Both the position numbers and the translations under genes were made by a program. From NCBI GenBank assembly GCA_045545095.1, contig JAZQAG010000029.1, positions 1 to 64,000 on the forward strand: a stretch of DNA of 64,000 nt, written 5' to 3'. The DNA is from Phocaeicola_A sp045545095. Lineage in GTDB: Bacteria; Bacteroidota; Bacteroidia; Bacteroidales; Bacteroidaceae. This document shows positions 17,045 through 25,156 of the stretch, piece by piece (the stretch's first letter is position 1; each line of letters starts with the position of its first letter). Under the pieces are notes generated by a model that was given only the letters and a program-made list of their open reading frames with translations, had not been told where the DNA came from and did no database searches.

Positions 17045-18271
17045 ATGAATCTTTCATTATTCATTGCAAGGCGATATCTTTTTTCAAAAAAGACCCATAA
17101 TGCCATTAACATCATATCTGGTATATCAGTGTGCGGGGTGGCTTTGGCCACTATGGCTATGGTGTGTACGTTGTCTGTTTTCAATGGATTTCAAGATTTA
17201 GTTGCCGGCCTATTTACAGCCTTTGATCCTGATATAAAAATTACAGCATCGCATGATAGATATTTCCATGGCAATGATTCCACAATACAGAAAGTGAGAA
17301 ATCTGCCAGAGGTGGAGACTTCCACTTTGAGTTTAGAAGAGAATGCTATGGCGCAGTATAAGAAAAGGCAGGCTGTTGTGACAATAAAAGGGGTAGAAGA
17401 TAATTTCCAAGAATTGACGAATATTGATAGTATTTTATATGGGTATGGAAAATTCATGCTTTGCGATGAAATCGCAGATTATGGAATTTTAGGAATGCAA
17501 CTCATTTCAGTTCTTGGGTCAGGTGTTCGGCCTATAGAACCGATAGAAATTTTTGTTCCCAAACGTAATACCTCTATTAATGTTGCGAATCCATCGGCAA
17601 GTTTTAAAAAAGATTATCTTTATTCTCCTGGTGTAGTTTTTGCTGTTAATCAAGAAAAATATGACGGTTCTTATGTATTGACATCATTGGATTTTGCTAA
17701 GCGATTGTTTTGTTATGATACAGAGGTGACCTCATTGGAGTTGAAGTTAAAATCGGATGTTAATGTCATAGCTACTCAGCAGAAAATTGAGCGAATGCTA
17801 GGTGCAAATTATCTCGTTCAGAATAGATTTGAACAGCAAGCAGATGTTTTTCGTATCATGAAAATAGAAAAACTGGTATCTTATATATTTTTATCATTCA
17901 TACTTCTAATAGCAAGTTTTAATATCATAGGTTCCTTGTCGATGCTTATCATTGATAAAAAGGGAAATGTGGAAACATTGCGTGGTTTGGGAGCAGATAA
18001 CAGTTTGATAAAAAATATATTTTTTATGGAAGGTATCCTAATTTCATGCTTAGGGGCTCTTGCGGGTATAATTATCGGTTTGCTTCTCTGTTTTTTGCAA
18101 GAAAGATTCGGATTGATATCTTTGGGGAATCAAGGAGGCTTTTTGGTGGAAGCTTATCCTGTTTGTGTACAGCTGAAAGATATATTTTTAGTTTTTATTA
18201 CAGTGTTAGTGGTTGGAAGTTTATCTGTATGGTATCCTGTGCATTATTTATGTAAATTTCTCCTGAAATAG
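17045..18271 (+). CDS. LolC/LolE-type ABC transporter permease (FtsX family)
   Basis: 408 aa. One N-terminal membrane helix (about 18-45) is followed by a large periplasmic MacB-like domain (about 50-265), then an FtsX domain with three C-terminal helices (about 280-305, 325-355, 375-400). This is the topology of LolC/E permeases, which pull lipoproteins from the inner membrane for transfer to the outer membrane. The N-terminus FIARRYLFSKKTHNAINIISGIS is characteristic. The ATPase partner is not adjacent. Assignment to Lol rather than a related exporter rests on this topology and is reasonable but not proven. Confidence 0.88.
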   Translation: MNLSLFIARRYLFSKKTHNAINIISGISVCGVALATMAMVCTLSVFNGFQDLVAGLFTAFDPDIKITASHDRYFHGNDSTIQKVRNLPEVETSTLSLEENAMAQYKKRQAVVTIKGVEDNFQELTNIDSILYGYGKFMLCDEIADYGILGMQLISVLGSGVRPIEPIEIFVPKRNTSINVANPSASFKKDYLYSPGVVFAVNQEKYDGSYVLTSLDFAKRLFCYDTEVTSLELKLKSDVNVIATQQKIERMLGANYLVQNRFEQQADVFRIMKIEKLVSYIFLSFILLIASFNIIGSLSMLIIDKKGNVETLRGLGADNSLIKNIFFMEGILISCLGALAGIIIGLLLCFLQERFGLISLGNQGGFLVEAYPVCVQLKDIFLVFITVLVVGSLSVWYPVHYLCKFLLK

Positions 18272-18293
18272 AATAACTTATTTATTGCAATTT

Positions 18294-19028
18294 TTATTCC
18301 TTTAGGCGCAAGCTTGCAAGGTAGTCGTAATGTTTGCCTTCTTGGATAAGTTCTGTACAAAAACCACATTCTGAAGCATAATAGGATAATGTTTGGAAAT
18401 CAAGATAAAGCCAATTAAATGGTTCGCCTATTATATTTTTGTATTGCATGTAAAAATCTATTTCTCCGTAATATTTGTCCGCTAAATTGATAACAAAACT
18501 TCCATCTTCATCTTCAAAAAGGTAACGTAGATCACTGGAGTCCATAAAAATAGTTCCTCCAGGGTTTAATAAGTATTTCATTCGTTGAAAGAATAGTGGC
18601 ATTTTTTCTAGTTGACCAATTATTCCAGAACCATTCATAAGCATATATATGGTGTCGAATGTTTCACAAAATCGTTCGTCGAAAAGATTAGTTAATCTAG
18701 CATCTTTAACCCCTCTTTTTTGCATTACCTGAACAGAAAGTGGCGAAACATCTATGGATACGACGTCTAATCCGGATTCTTGCAAATAAATAGAATGGCA
18801 ACCGCTTCCTGCGCCGACGTCCAATATACGTCCTTTGGCTAAAGAAAGAGCTTTACGTTCAAGGAGTGGCATTTCGTCCCAATTTCGGAACAGCTGTTTT
18901 ACAGGTATTTCGTCTTCTTCGAATTGCGAAGAGAATACTCGAAGGCGTTCTGCTTTACCATATTGATAGTAGTCCAGAATAGCTTTACCCATTGGGTCCT
19001 TATCTGCAGGGATGGTGAACATATTCAT
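18294..19028 (-). CDS. Class I SAM-dependent methyltransferase, substrate unknown
   Basis: 244 aa. The Rossmann SAM-binding core has motif I ILDVGAGSGCHSIYLQ (about 70-86), motif II VVSIDVSPLSV and post-I TIYMLMNGSGIIG. N-terminal residues 1-60 are helical and C-terminal residues ~180-240 are a mixed extension. It is convergent with the permease gene (22-nt gap) and divergent from the TPR lipoprotein gene. Substrate cannot be inferred from context. Confidence 0.82.
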   Translation of the reverse strand: MNMFTIPADKDPMGKAILDYYQYGKAERLRVFSSQFEEDEIPVKQLFRNWDEMPLLERKALSLAKGRILDVGAGSGCHSIYLQESGLDVVSIDVSPLSVQVMQKRGVKDARLTNLFDERFCETFDTIYMLMNGSGIIGQLEKMPLFFQRMKYLLNPGGTIFMDSSDLRYLFEDEDGSFVINLADKYYGEIDFYMQYKNIIGEPFNWLYLDFQTLSYYASECGFCTELIQEGKHYDYLASLRLKE

Positions 19029-19069
19029 TGTCTTATTACAAATAAAAGGGTATTATTTTTATATATGTG

Positions 19070-19077
19070 CAAAGATA
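19070..19077 (-). promoter_or_regulatory. -7 element for the methyltransferase gene
   Basis: TATCTTTG on the minus strand, 41 nt upstream of the ATG at 19028. There is no clear -33 box. Confidence 0.45.
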
Positions 19078-19137
19078 GATATTATCCGAGAATTTGGGAA
19101 AATGTTTAAATAATATTAATTCTTTTAGGCGGGCATC

Positions 19138-19166
19138 GTTGCTCATACACATATTTTCTATCTTTG
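19138..19166 (+). promoter_or_regulatory. Predicted promoter of the TPR/OmpA-like lipoprotein gene
   Basis: -7 TATCTTTG at 19159-19166 with GTTG at 19138-19141 as a near -33 box (17-nt spacing). The predicted leader is ~60 nt and AT-rich. Confidence 0.55.
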
Positions 19167-19229
19167 TACACATGCGGCAATTGCCGCAGAAAAAGAAGCA
19201 TACTTTTTATTATTAAATAACTTAAGAAA

Positions 19230-20933
19230 ATGACTAAAAAACTATTGATGCCATTAATGATGGCAGTGGTTGCTGTGTTGACATCATGCAGTAACAAGAT
19301 GGGTGAACTGACTAGTGATTATTTCACTACTACACCTCAAGTTCTAGAAGCAGTAGGAGGCAAGGTGCCTGTAACAATTAATGGAAAATTTCCAGAGAAA
19401 TTCTTCAATAAGAAGGCTGTTGTGACAGTGACACCTGTTTTAAAATGGAATGGGGGACAAGCGGTCGGAGACCCCGCTACATTCCAAGGTGAAAAGGTTG
19501 AGGGAAATGATCAGACGATTAATTATCGTTTGGGCGGAAATTATACGATGAAAACTTCTTTTGATTATGTTCCAGAAATGGCAAAGAGTGAGCTTTATTT
19601 ACAATTCTCAGCCAAAATAGGGAAAAAGGAAGTGCGTATTCCTGATGTGAAGGTCGCAGACGGAGTTCTTTCTACTTCTGAGTTGGTAGCTGCAACTTTA
19701 AGGAGTGCAACACCTGCTAATGCAGAAGATGCTTTCCAACGTGTTATAAAGCAAGCAAAGGAAGCAAATATCCAATTTTTGATTCAACAAGCTAATATTC
19801 GTGCAAGTGAATTGAAATCTGAACAGATTAAAGCATGGGGAGAGGCTATGAAGGAGATTAAAGCAGATGAGGAGAATAAGGTCTTGAGCAATGTGGAAGT
19901 GACGGCGTTCGCATCACCTGATGGTGAATTTGGGTTGAATGAGAAATTGGCGGAAAATCGTGAAACTAATGCTGCCAAGTTTGTGGAAAAACAACTGAAG
20001 AAGGAAAAATTGGAAGGTTATGTGGACACTAAATATACAGCAGAAGATTGGGAAGGTTTCAAGGAATTAGTCGAGAAAAGTAATATCCAAGATAAAGAAG
20101 TGATTTTGCGCGTACTTTCCATGTATGACGATCCCGAAAGACGTGAGATTGAAATTAAGAATCTATCTTCTGTATATGGGACATTGGCTGATGAGATCTT
20201 GCCTCAATTGCGTCGTGCACGTTTGACTTTGAATTATGAACTGATTGGTCGCTCAGATGAACAAATCCTGAATACTTATGCCTCAGCACCTAAAGATTTG
20301 AGTGTAGAGGAGTTGCTGTATGCTGCGACTTTGGTTGAAGGTATAACCGATAAAGAAGCGATTTATCGTAAAACGGCAGAAATCTATCCGAATGATTATC
20401 GTGCATATAATAATTTAGGTGAATTGGCCTATAAGAATGGTGACATTGAAACTGCACTTACATATTTGGAAAAGGCTATTAGTATTAATCCTTCTGCTGC
20501 AGAAGCTAATACTAATTTGGGTTTGATAGCTTTAGCTAAGGGAAAGAGAGCAGAAGCTGAAACTTATTTTTCTAAAGGCGCTGGTAGTAAGACCTTAAGT
20601 GAATCGTTAGGTAATCTTTATATTTCACAGGGTCAGTATGAGCGTGCAGTTAGTTCATTTGGAGAATCTAAAACAAACAGCGCTGCTTTAGCTCAGATTT
20701 TAGCAGGGGATTACAATAAAGCACAGAATACTTTGCAAGCCGTAAGTAATCCTGATGGCTATACTGATTATTTGATGGCCATCATTGGTGCCCGTACGAA
20801 CAATGCGTCCATGGTTGTAAATAATTTGGCTAAAGCTGTTAAGAAGGATTCTTCTTTAGCTCAAAAAGCTTTGACGGATATCGAGTTTGTTAAGTATGTG
20901 GCAAATGCTGATTTCTTAAATGCGTTGAAATAA
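19230..20933 (+). CDS. Lipoprotein with OmpA-like segment and TPR repeats
   Basis: 567 aa. A lipoprotein signal ends at LTSC (lipobox Cys about residue 20). Residues ~30-150 are beta-rich (periplasmic or surface domain). Residues ~190-330 include VTAFASPDGEFGLNEKLAENRETNAAKFV, whose pattern resembles the peptidoglycan-binding OmpA motif (…D-x-x-G-x-x-x-x-N-x-x-L-x-x-x-R…). TPR units follow at ~385-460 (YRAYNNLGELAYKNGDIETA, AEANTNLGLIALAKGKRAEA) and further helices run to the end. It likely acts as an envelope scaffold between the outer membrane and peptidoglycan. The residues after the lipid Cys (SNKM) do not match the acidic surface-export signal of Bacteroidetes lipoproteins, so a periplasmic location is favoured. 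Confidence 0.8.
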   Translation: MTKKLLMPLMMAVVAVLTSCSNKMGELTSDYFTTTPQVLEAVGGKVPVTINGKFPEKFFNKKAVVTVTPVLKWNGGQAVGDPATFQGEKVEGNDQTINYRLGGNYTMKTSFDYVPEMAKSELYLQFSAKIGKKEVRIPDVKVADGVLSTSELVAATLRSATPANAEDAFQRVIKQAKEANIQFLIQQANIRASELKSEQIKAWGEAMKEIKADEENKVLSNVEVTAFASPDGEFGLNEKLAENRETNAAKFVEKQLKKEKLEGYVDTKYTAEDWEGFKELVEKSNIQDKEVILRVLSMYDDPERREIEIKNLSSVYGTLADEILPQLRRARLTLNYELIGRSDEQILNTYASAPKDLSVEELLYAATLVEGITDKEAIYRKTAEIYPNDYRAYNNLGELAYKNGDIETALTYLEKAISINPSAAEANTNLGLIALAKGKRAEAETYFSKGAGSKTLSESLGNLYISQGQYERAVSSFGESKTNSAALAQILAGDYNKAQNTLQAVSNPDGYTDYLMAIIGARTNNASMVVNNLAKAVKKDSSLAQKALTDIEFVKYVANADFLNALK

Positions 20934-20943
20934 ACTATCTTTA

Positions 20944-21028
20944 ACGTGTAAGAGTTCAGAAAATAGTGAATGGGCTGTCTAATTATTAAGAAACAATGTC
21001 ATTTCCTATTTTCTGTACTTTTACACGT
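20944..21028. repeat. Long near-perfect inverted repeat between the two lipoprotein genes
   Basis: Arms 20944-20966 and 21006-21028 match at 21 of 23 positions around a 39-nt loop. On the plus strand the right arm is followed by CTTTACTAATAAT, not a clear T-run. It may attenuate or protect the lipoprotein mRNA; terminator activity is uncertain. Confidence 0.75.
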
Positions 21029-21051
21029 CTTTACTAATAATCTCTAAGGAG

Positions 21052-22122
21052 ATGTTTATGACGAATAAAGTATATATCTTTCCTGTATTTCTGATAATCA
21101 TATTAGCAATATTAGTTGGAGGTTGTCAGAAAGAGGAGAATTCGTTTACTTTGGAAGTAGATATACAAGATTTTACAGATACGACAGCCGTACTTTATGG
21201 GGTTTTTAGTCAGCCTGACAGTCTTATGTCTTTTCCCATAAAAGGGGGAAAACTAAAATGTGTTATCCCTATGGATACTATTACACCAATGTATTTGATT
21301 TTGGGAGATGGTGGACAAAATCAGGTGGAGACGGTTCTTTTTGCAGAAGAGAATACTAATATACGTATTGAAGGTAATGTCACCCATTTAAGTAATTTGA
21401 AAATTACAGGAGGAGGGGAGGAGCAGAAATTATATCAAGCTTTTTTAGATCAAAAGACTAAAGAGAATATTACTAAAGAGATACAAGAAATTGCTGATAG
21501 TTTTATTACCGCTCACCCTTTGTCTGTTGTAAGTGTTTTTTTGGTAAAAGAGTATTTTGCCCAAGCATCTGGTGTAGTTAAAGAACAAGTGGAAAGAGCT
21601 GTAGGGAAGCTTAGTGGCAAAATGCAAGATCACCCTTATATATTACGGTTGCAAGATGAGTTGAAGGATTTAAAAGAGACTCAATTAAATAAAAGCTTTT
21701 ATTTTACAGCTTTTCCTGATACAACAGGGCGGAGTATTTCTCAAAAGGAGTTTAAAGATTGTTATGTAGTGTTGTCATTCTGGGCTTCATGGCATGAGGA
21801 AAGTCGGGAGATGTTGGATTCTCTAGAGAGTATTATAGAAATGTTTAAAAAGAAACCTGTGAAATTCGTTCATTTATCATTAGATAATAATCGGGAAAAT
21901 TGGGTGAACGCTATACGCTCTGATAGTATTTCAGGAATTCATGTTTGTACTTCTTTAGGGTGGGCAGATCCTACAGTAGTGGCTATAGGCATTACTGATA
22001 TTCCTTGTAATATTGTTATATCACCTCAAAATAGAATTATAGGAAAGAATATGGAGAATGGTGTCTTGATACGGTTTATAGAGAATCAATTAAATCAATC
22101 TAAACGTAAAAAAGATAAATAG
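21052..22122 (+). CDS. DUF4369/thioredoxin-fold lipoprotein lacking CxxC
   Basis: 356 aa. The lipoprotein signal is IILAILVGGCQ (Cys about residue 25). The N-terminal DUF4369-like beta domain (about 30-125) is followed by a helical linker and a thioredoxin/AhpC-TSA-like domain (about 215-350) with VVLSFWASWHEESREML and a cis-Pro-like TDIPCNIVIS. In redox-active relatives the segment after FWASW is CxxC; here it is HEES, so disulfide exchange at the usual site is not possible. The role may be binding or scaffolding in the periplasm. It sits between the TPR lipoprotein and comM on the same strand. Confidence 0.82.
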   Translation: MFMTNKVYIFPVFLIIILAILVGGCQKEENSFTLEVDIQDFTDTTAVLYGVFSQPDSLMSFPIKGGKLKCVIPMDTITPMYLILGDGGQNQVETVLFAEENTNIRIEGNVTHLSNLKITGGGEEQKLYQAFLDQKTKENITKEIQEIADSFITAHPLSVVSVFLVKEYFAQASGVVKEQVERAVGKLSGKMQDHPYILRLQDELKDLKETQLNKSFYFTAFPDTTGRSISQKEFKDCYVVLSFWASWHEESREMLDSLESIIEMFKKKPVKFVHLSLDNNRENWVNAIRSDSISGIHVCTSLGWADPTVVAIGITDIPCNIVISPQNRIIGKNMENGVLIRFIENQLNQSKRKKDK

Positions 22123-22183
22123 CATTTAGATATTTACATAAATATACATTTAATCTTGTATAAACGCTTAAGATGTTACAGCT

Positions 22184-23722
22184 ATGTTAGTGAAAGTATT
22201 CAGTGCTTCTGTCCAAGGAATTGAGGCTACAACCATCACTATTGAAGTAAACTTATCAAGAGGTGCTAAATTTTTTTTGGTAGGTTTGCCTGATTCTGCT
22301 GTTAAAGAGAGTCATGAGCGTATTATATCTGCTTTGCAAGTGAATGGGTACAAGTTCCCTCGTTCACAAATAATCGTAAATATGGCTCCTGCTGATATAC
22401 GGAAGGAGGGTTCTGCTTATGATTTACCTTTGGCTATTGGTATTATGGCTGCAGGAGGAACTGTCAGTACAGAACGATTAGAAAAGTACATGACAATTGG
22501 AGAATTGGGCTTGGATGGAAAACTTCAACCTGTTAAGGGTATATTACCTATAGCAATCAATGCTCGTAAGCAAGGGTTTGAAGGGCTTATTGTCCCAGTT
22601 CAGAATGCTCGTGAAGCAGCTGTAGTAAATCGTTTGAAGGTGTATGGCGCAGAGACATTAAATGAAGTTATTGATTTTTTTAATGGTGAATGTGAATTGG
22701 TTCAGGTTGAGGTAAATACGAGAGAAGAATTTTATGCTCATCAAGAACATTTTGAATATGACTTTGCTGATGTCAAAGGTCAAGAAAATGTCAAACGTGC
22801 TTTAGAAGTAGCTGCTGCGGGAGGGCATAATTTAATTATGATTGGGCCTCCCGGAAGTGGAAAATCCATGATGGCTAAGCGATTGCCATCTATTTTGCCG
22901 CCACTTTCTTTGGGTGAAAGTTTGGAGACAACCCAAATCCATTCTGTTGCAGGAAAATTGAGTAAAGATTCATCTTTGATGGCCATACGTCCATTTAGAA
23001 GTCCTCATCATACAATTTCATCTGTTGCACTTGTAGGTGGAGGTACTAGTCCGCAACCTGGTGAAATTAGTTTGGCACATAATGGTGTGTTATTTCTTGA
23101 TGAGCTTCCAGAGTTTAATCGTACAGTGTTAGAAATGCTTAGAGGACCATTAGAAGACCGCTCCATTAGTATCTCTCGGGCAAAATATGCAGTGGAATAT
23201 CCAGCATCTTTTATGCTTGTTGCGAGTATGAACCCGTGCCCTTGCGGTTATTATAATCATCCGACGAAAGCATGTGTATGTAATCCCGGTCAAGTTCAGA
23301 AATATCTTAACCGTATTTCTGGGCCACTTCTAGATAGAATAGATATTCAAGTAGAGATAGTTCCTGTAGCATTTGGAGAATTGGCTGATTCGCGAAAAGG
23401 CGAATGTAGCGCGGTTATACGGGAGCGTGTTGTTGCAGCCCGGAAACTGCAGGAAGAAAGATTTGCCAATACGGGTATACATTGTAATGCCCAGATGACT
23501 CCTCGTATGTTGGCTGAATATGTTAAATTGGATGAAGTGGGGAATAACTTATTGCGAAATGCTATGGAGAAACTGAATTTATCGGCTCGTGCTTTTGAAC
23601 GTATACTGAAAGTTGCACGTACTATAGCGGATTTGGATGAAAGTCCTATGGTGAAATCTATGCACATTGCAGAAGCTATAGGTTATAGAAATCTGGATCG
23701 TGATAATTGGGCAGAACGGTAG
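22184..23722 (+). CDS. comM: ComM/YifB family Mg-chelatase-like AAA+ ATPase
   Basis: 512 aa. An N-terminal ChlI domain (about 20-140: SRGAKFFLVGLPDSAVKESHERI, MAPADIRKEGSAYDLPLA) is followed by an AAA+ core with Walker A GPPGSGKSM near residue 222, Walker B VLFLDELPEF, and a cysteine-rich insert MNPCPCGYYNHPTKACVCNPG typical of the family. In naturally competent bacteria ComM is a branch-migration helicase for integrating donor DNA; its role in Bacteroides is not established. miaB begins 26 nt later. Confidence 0.95.
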   Translation: MLVKVFSASVQGIEATTITIEVNLSRGAKFFLVGLPDSAVKESHERIISALQVNGYKFPRSQIIVNMAPADIRKEGSAYDLPLAIGIMAAGGTVSTERLEKYMTIGELGLDGKLQPVKGILPIAINARKQGFEGLIVPVQNAREAAVVNRLKVYGAETLNEVIDFFNGECELVQVEVNTREEFYAHQEHFEYDFADVKGQENVKRALEVAAAGGHNLIMIGPPGSGKSMMAKRLPSILPPLSLGESLETTQIHSVAGKLSKDSSLMAIRPFRSPHHTISSVALVGGGTSPQPGEISLAHNGVLFLDELPEFNRTVLEMLRGPLEDRSISISRAKYAVEYPASFMLVASMNPCPCGYYNHPTKACVCNPGQVQKYLNRISGPLLDRIDIQVEIVPVAFGELADSRKGECSAVIRERVVAARKLQEERFANTGIHCNAQMTPRMLAEYVKLDEVGNNLLRNAMEKLNLSARAFERILKVARTIADLDESPMVKSMHIAEAIGYRNLDRDNWAER

Positions 23723-23748
23723 TTGAATTTTATTTATATTAAAGAATA

Positions 23749-25122
23749 ATGTCTATGAATTTGGGAAAAGTAATGGACCTAAAATCCATAACAGATAACA
23801 AAAAACTGTTCATTGAAACTTATGGATGTCAGATGAATGTTGCTGATAGCGAAGTCGTAGCTTCTATTATGCAGATGGCAGGATACGAACTTGCCGATAC
23901 TTTGGATGATGCAGATGCTGTATTTCTGAATACATGCTCCATACGTGAAAATGCAGAACAGAAGATCTATGGGCGTTTAGATTATTTTCATGCTCTTCGC
24001 AAAAAACGTCCTCAATTGATTGTTGGGGTGTTGGGGTGTATGGCAGAAAGAGTTAAAGAGAAATTGATAGTGGATTATCATGTAAACCTTGTCGCTGGTC
24101 CTGATGCTTATCTTTCTTTGCCAGATTTGATTATGCAGGCAGAAGCTGGATATCCTGCTATGAATGTAGAATTATCCACTACAGAAACATATCGAGATGT
24201 AATTCCTGCTCGTGTTTGCGGCAATAAGATTTCTGGATATGTTAGTATTATGCGTGGTTGTAATAACTTCTGTCATTATTGTATTGTTCCTTATACACGT
24301 GGACGTGAGCGTAGTCGTGATTTAGATAGTATTCTGCGTGAAGTGAAGGATCTTGTTTTAAAGGGATATAAAGAAATAACTTTGTTGGGTCAGAATGTAA
24401 ATTCATACTGTTTTGAATCTAATGGGCAGATTATTACATTCCCTATATTATTGCGGAGGGTGGCACAAACTGCCCGAGGGATACGAATTCGATTTACGAC
24501 TTCTCATCCTAAGGATATGAGTGATGAAACTTTGCAGGTTATAGCGGAAGAACCTAATGTATGTCGTCATATCCATTTGCCTGTCCAAAGTGGGAGTAGC
24601 CGAATTTTAAAATTGATGAATCGGAAGTACACACGTGAGTGGTATTTGGAACGCGTAGATGCTATTCGGCGTATTATACCAGATTGTGGATTGAGTACAG
24701 ATATTTTTAGCGGATTCCATTCAGAAACAGAGGATGACCATCAGCTTTCTTTGTCCTTGATGCGTGAATGTAAGTATGACTCTGCTTTTATGTTCAAATA
24801 TAGTGAAAGACCAGGGACATATGCTTCTAAACATTTGCCAGATGATGTTCCCGAAGAGGTTAAGATTCGTCGTTTGAATGAGATTATTGAGGTTCAGAAC
24901 CAATTGTCAGCTGAGGCTAATAGACAATGTATCGGTAAGGTATATGAGGTGTTGGTTGAAGGCTTTTCTAAACGATCCCGAGAACAATTGGTGGGTCGTA
25001 CAGAGCAGAATCGTGTAGTCGTTTTTGATAAAGGCGAGCATCGTATTGGAGATTTTGTGACTGTGCGTATCATTGATTCTTCATCTGCGACTCTTAAGGG
25101 AGAAGAAGTTTTAGTAAAATAG
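23749..25122 (+). CDS. miaB: tRNA-2-methylthio-N6-isopentenyladenosine synthase (methylthiotransferase MiaB)
   Basis: 457 aa. It adds the 2-methylthio group to i6A37 of tRNAs. The N-terminal UPF0004 domain has three auxiliary-cluster cysteines (TYGCQMN, NTCSIRE, LGCMAERV). The radical-SAM domain has RGCNNFCHYCIVPYTRGRERSR near residue 168 (CxxxCxxC), and a TRAM domain occupies ~390-455. The start at 23749 gives a 20-residue leader before LFIETYGC; in-frame ATGs at 23755 and 23773 are possible alternatives. It lies between comM (26 nt) and fkp (34 nt), all on one strand. Confidence 0.96.
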   Translation: MSMNLGKVMDLKSITDNKKLFIETYGCQMNVADSEVVASIMQMAGYELADTLDDADAVFLNTCSIRENAEQKIYGRLDYFHALRKKRPQLIVGVLGCMAERVKEKLIVDYHVNLVAGPDAYLSLPDLIMQAEAGYPAMNVELSTTETYRDVIPARVCGNKISGYVSIMRGCNNFCHYCIVPYTRGRERSRDLDSILREVKDLVLKGYKEITLLGQNVNSYCFESNGQIITFPILLRRVAQTARGIRIRFTTSHPKDMSDETLQVIAEEPNVCRHIHLPVQSGSSRILKLMNRKYTREWYLERVDAIRRIIPDCGLSTDIFSGFHSETEDDHQLSLSLMRECKYDSAFMFKYSERPGTYASKHLPDDVPEEVKIRRLNEIIEVQNQLSAEANRQCIGKVYEVLVEGFSKRSREQLVGRTEQNRVVVFDKGEHRIGDFVTVRIIDSSSATLKGEEVLVK

Positions 25123-25156
25123 TAATTGTTTAGGACGAATCTATATTAATAAAATT

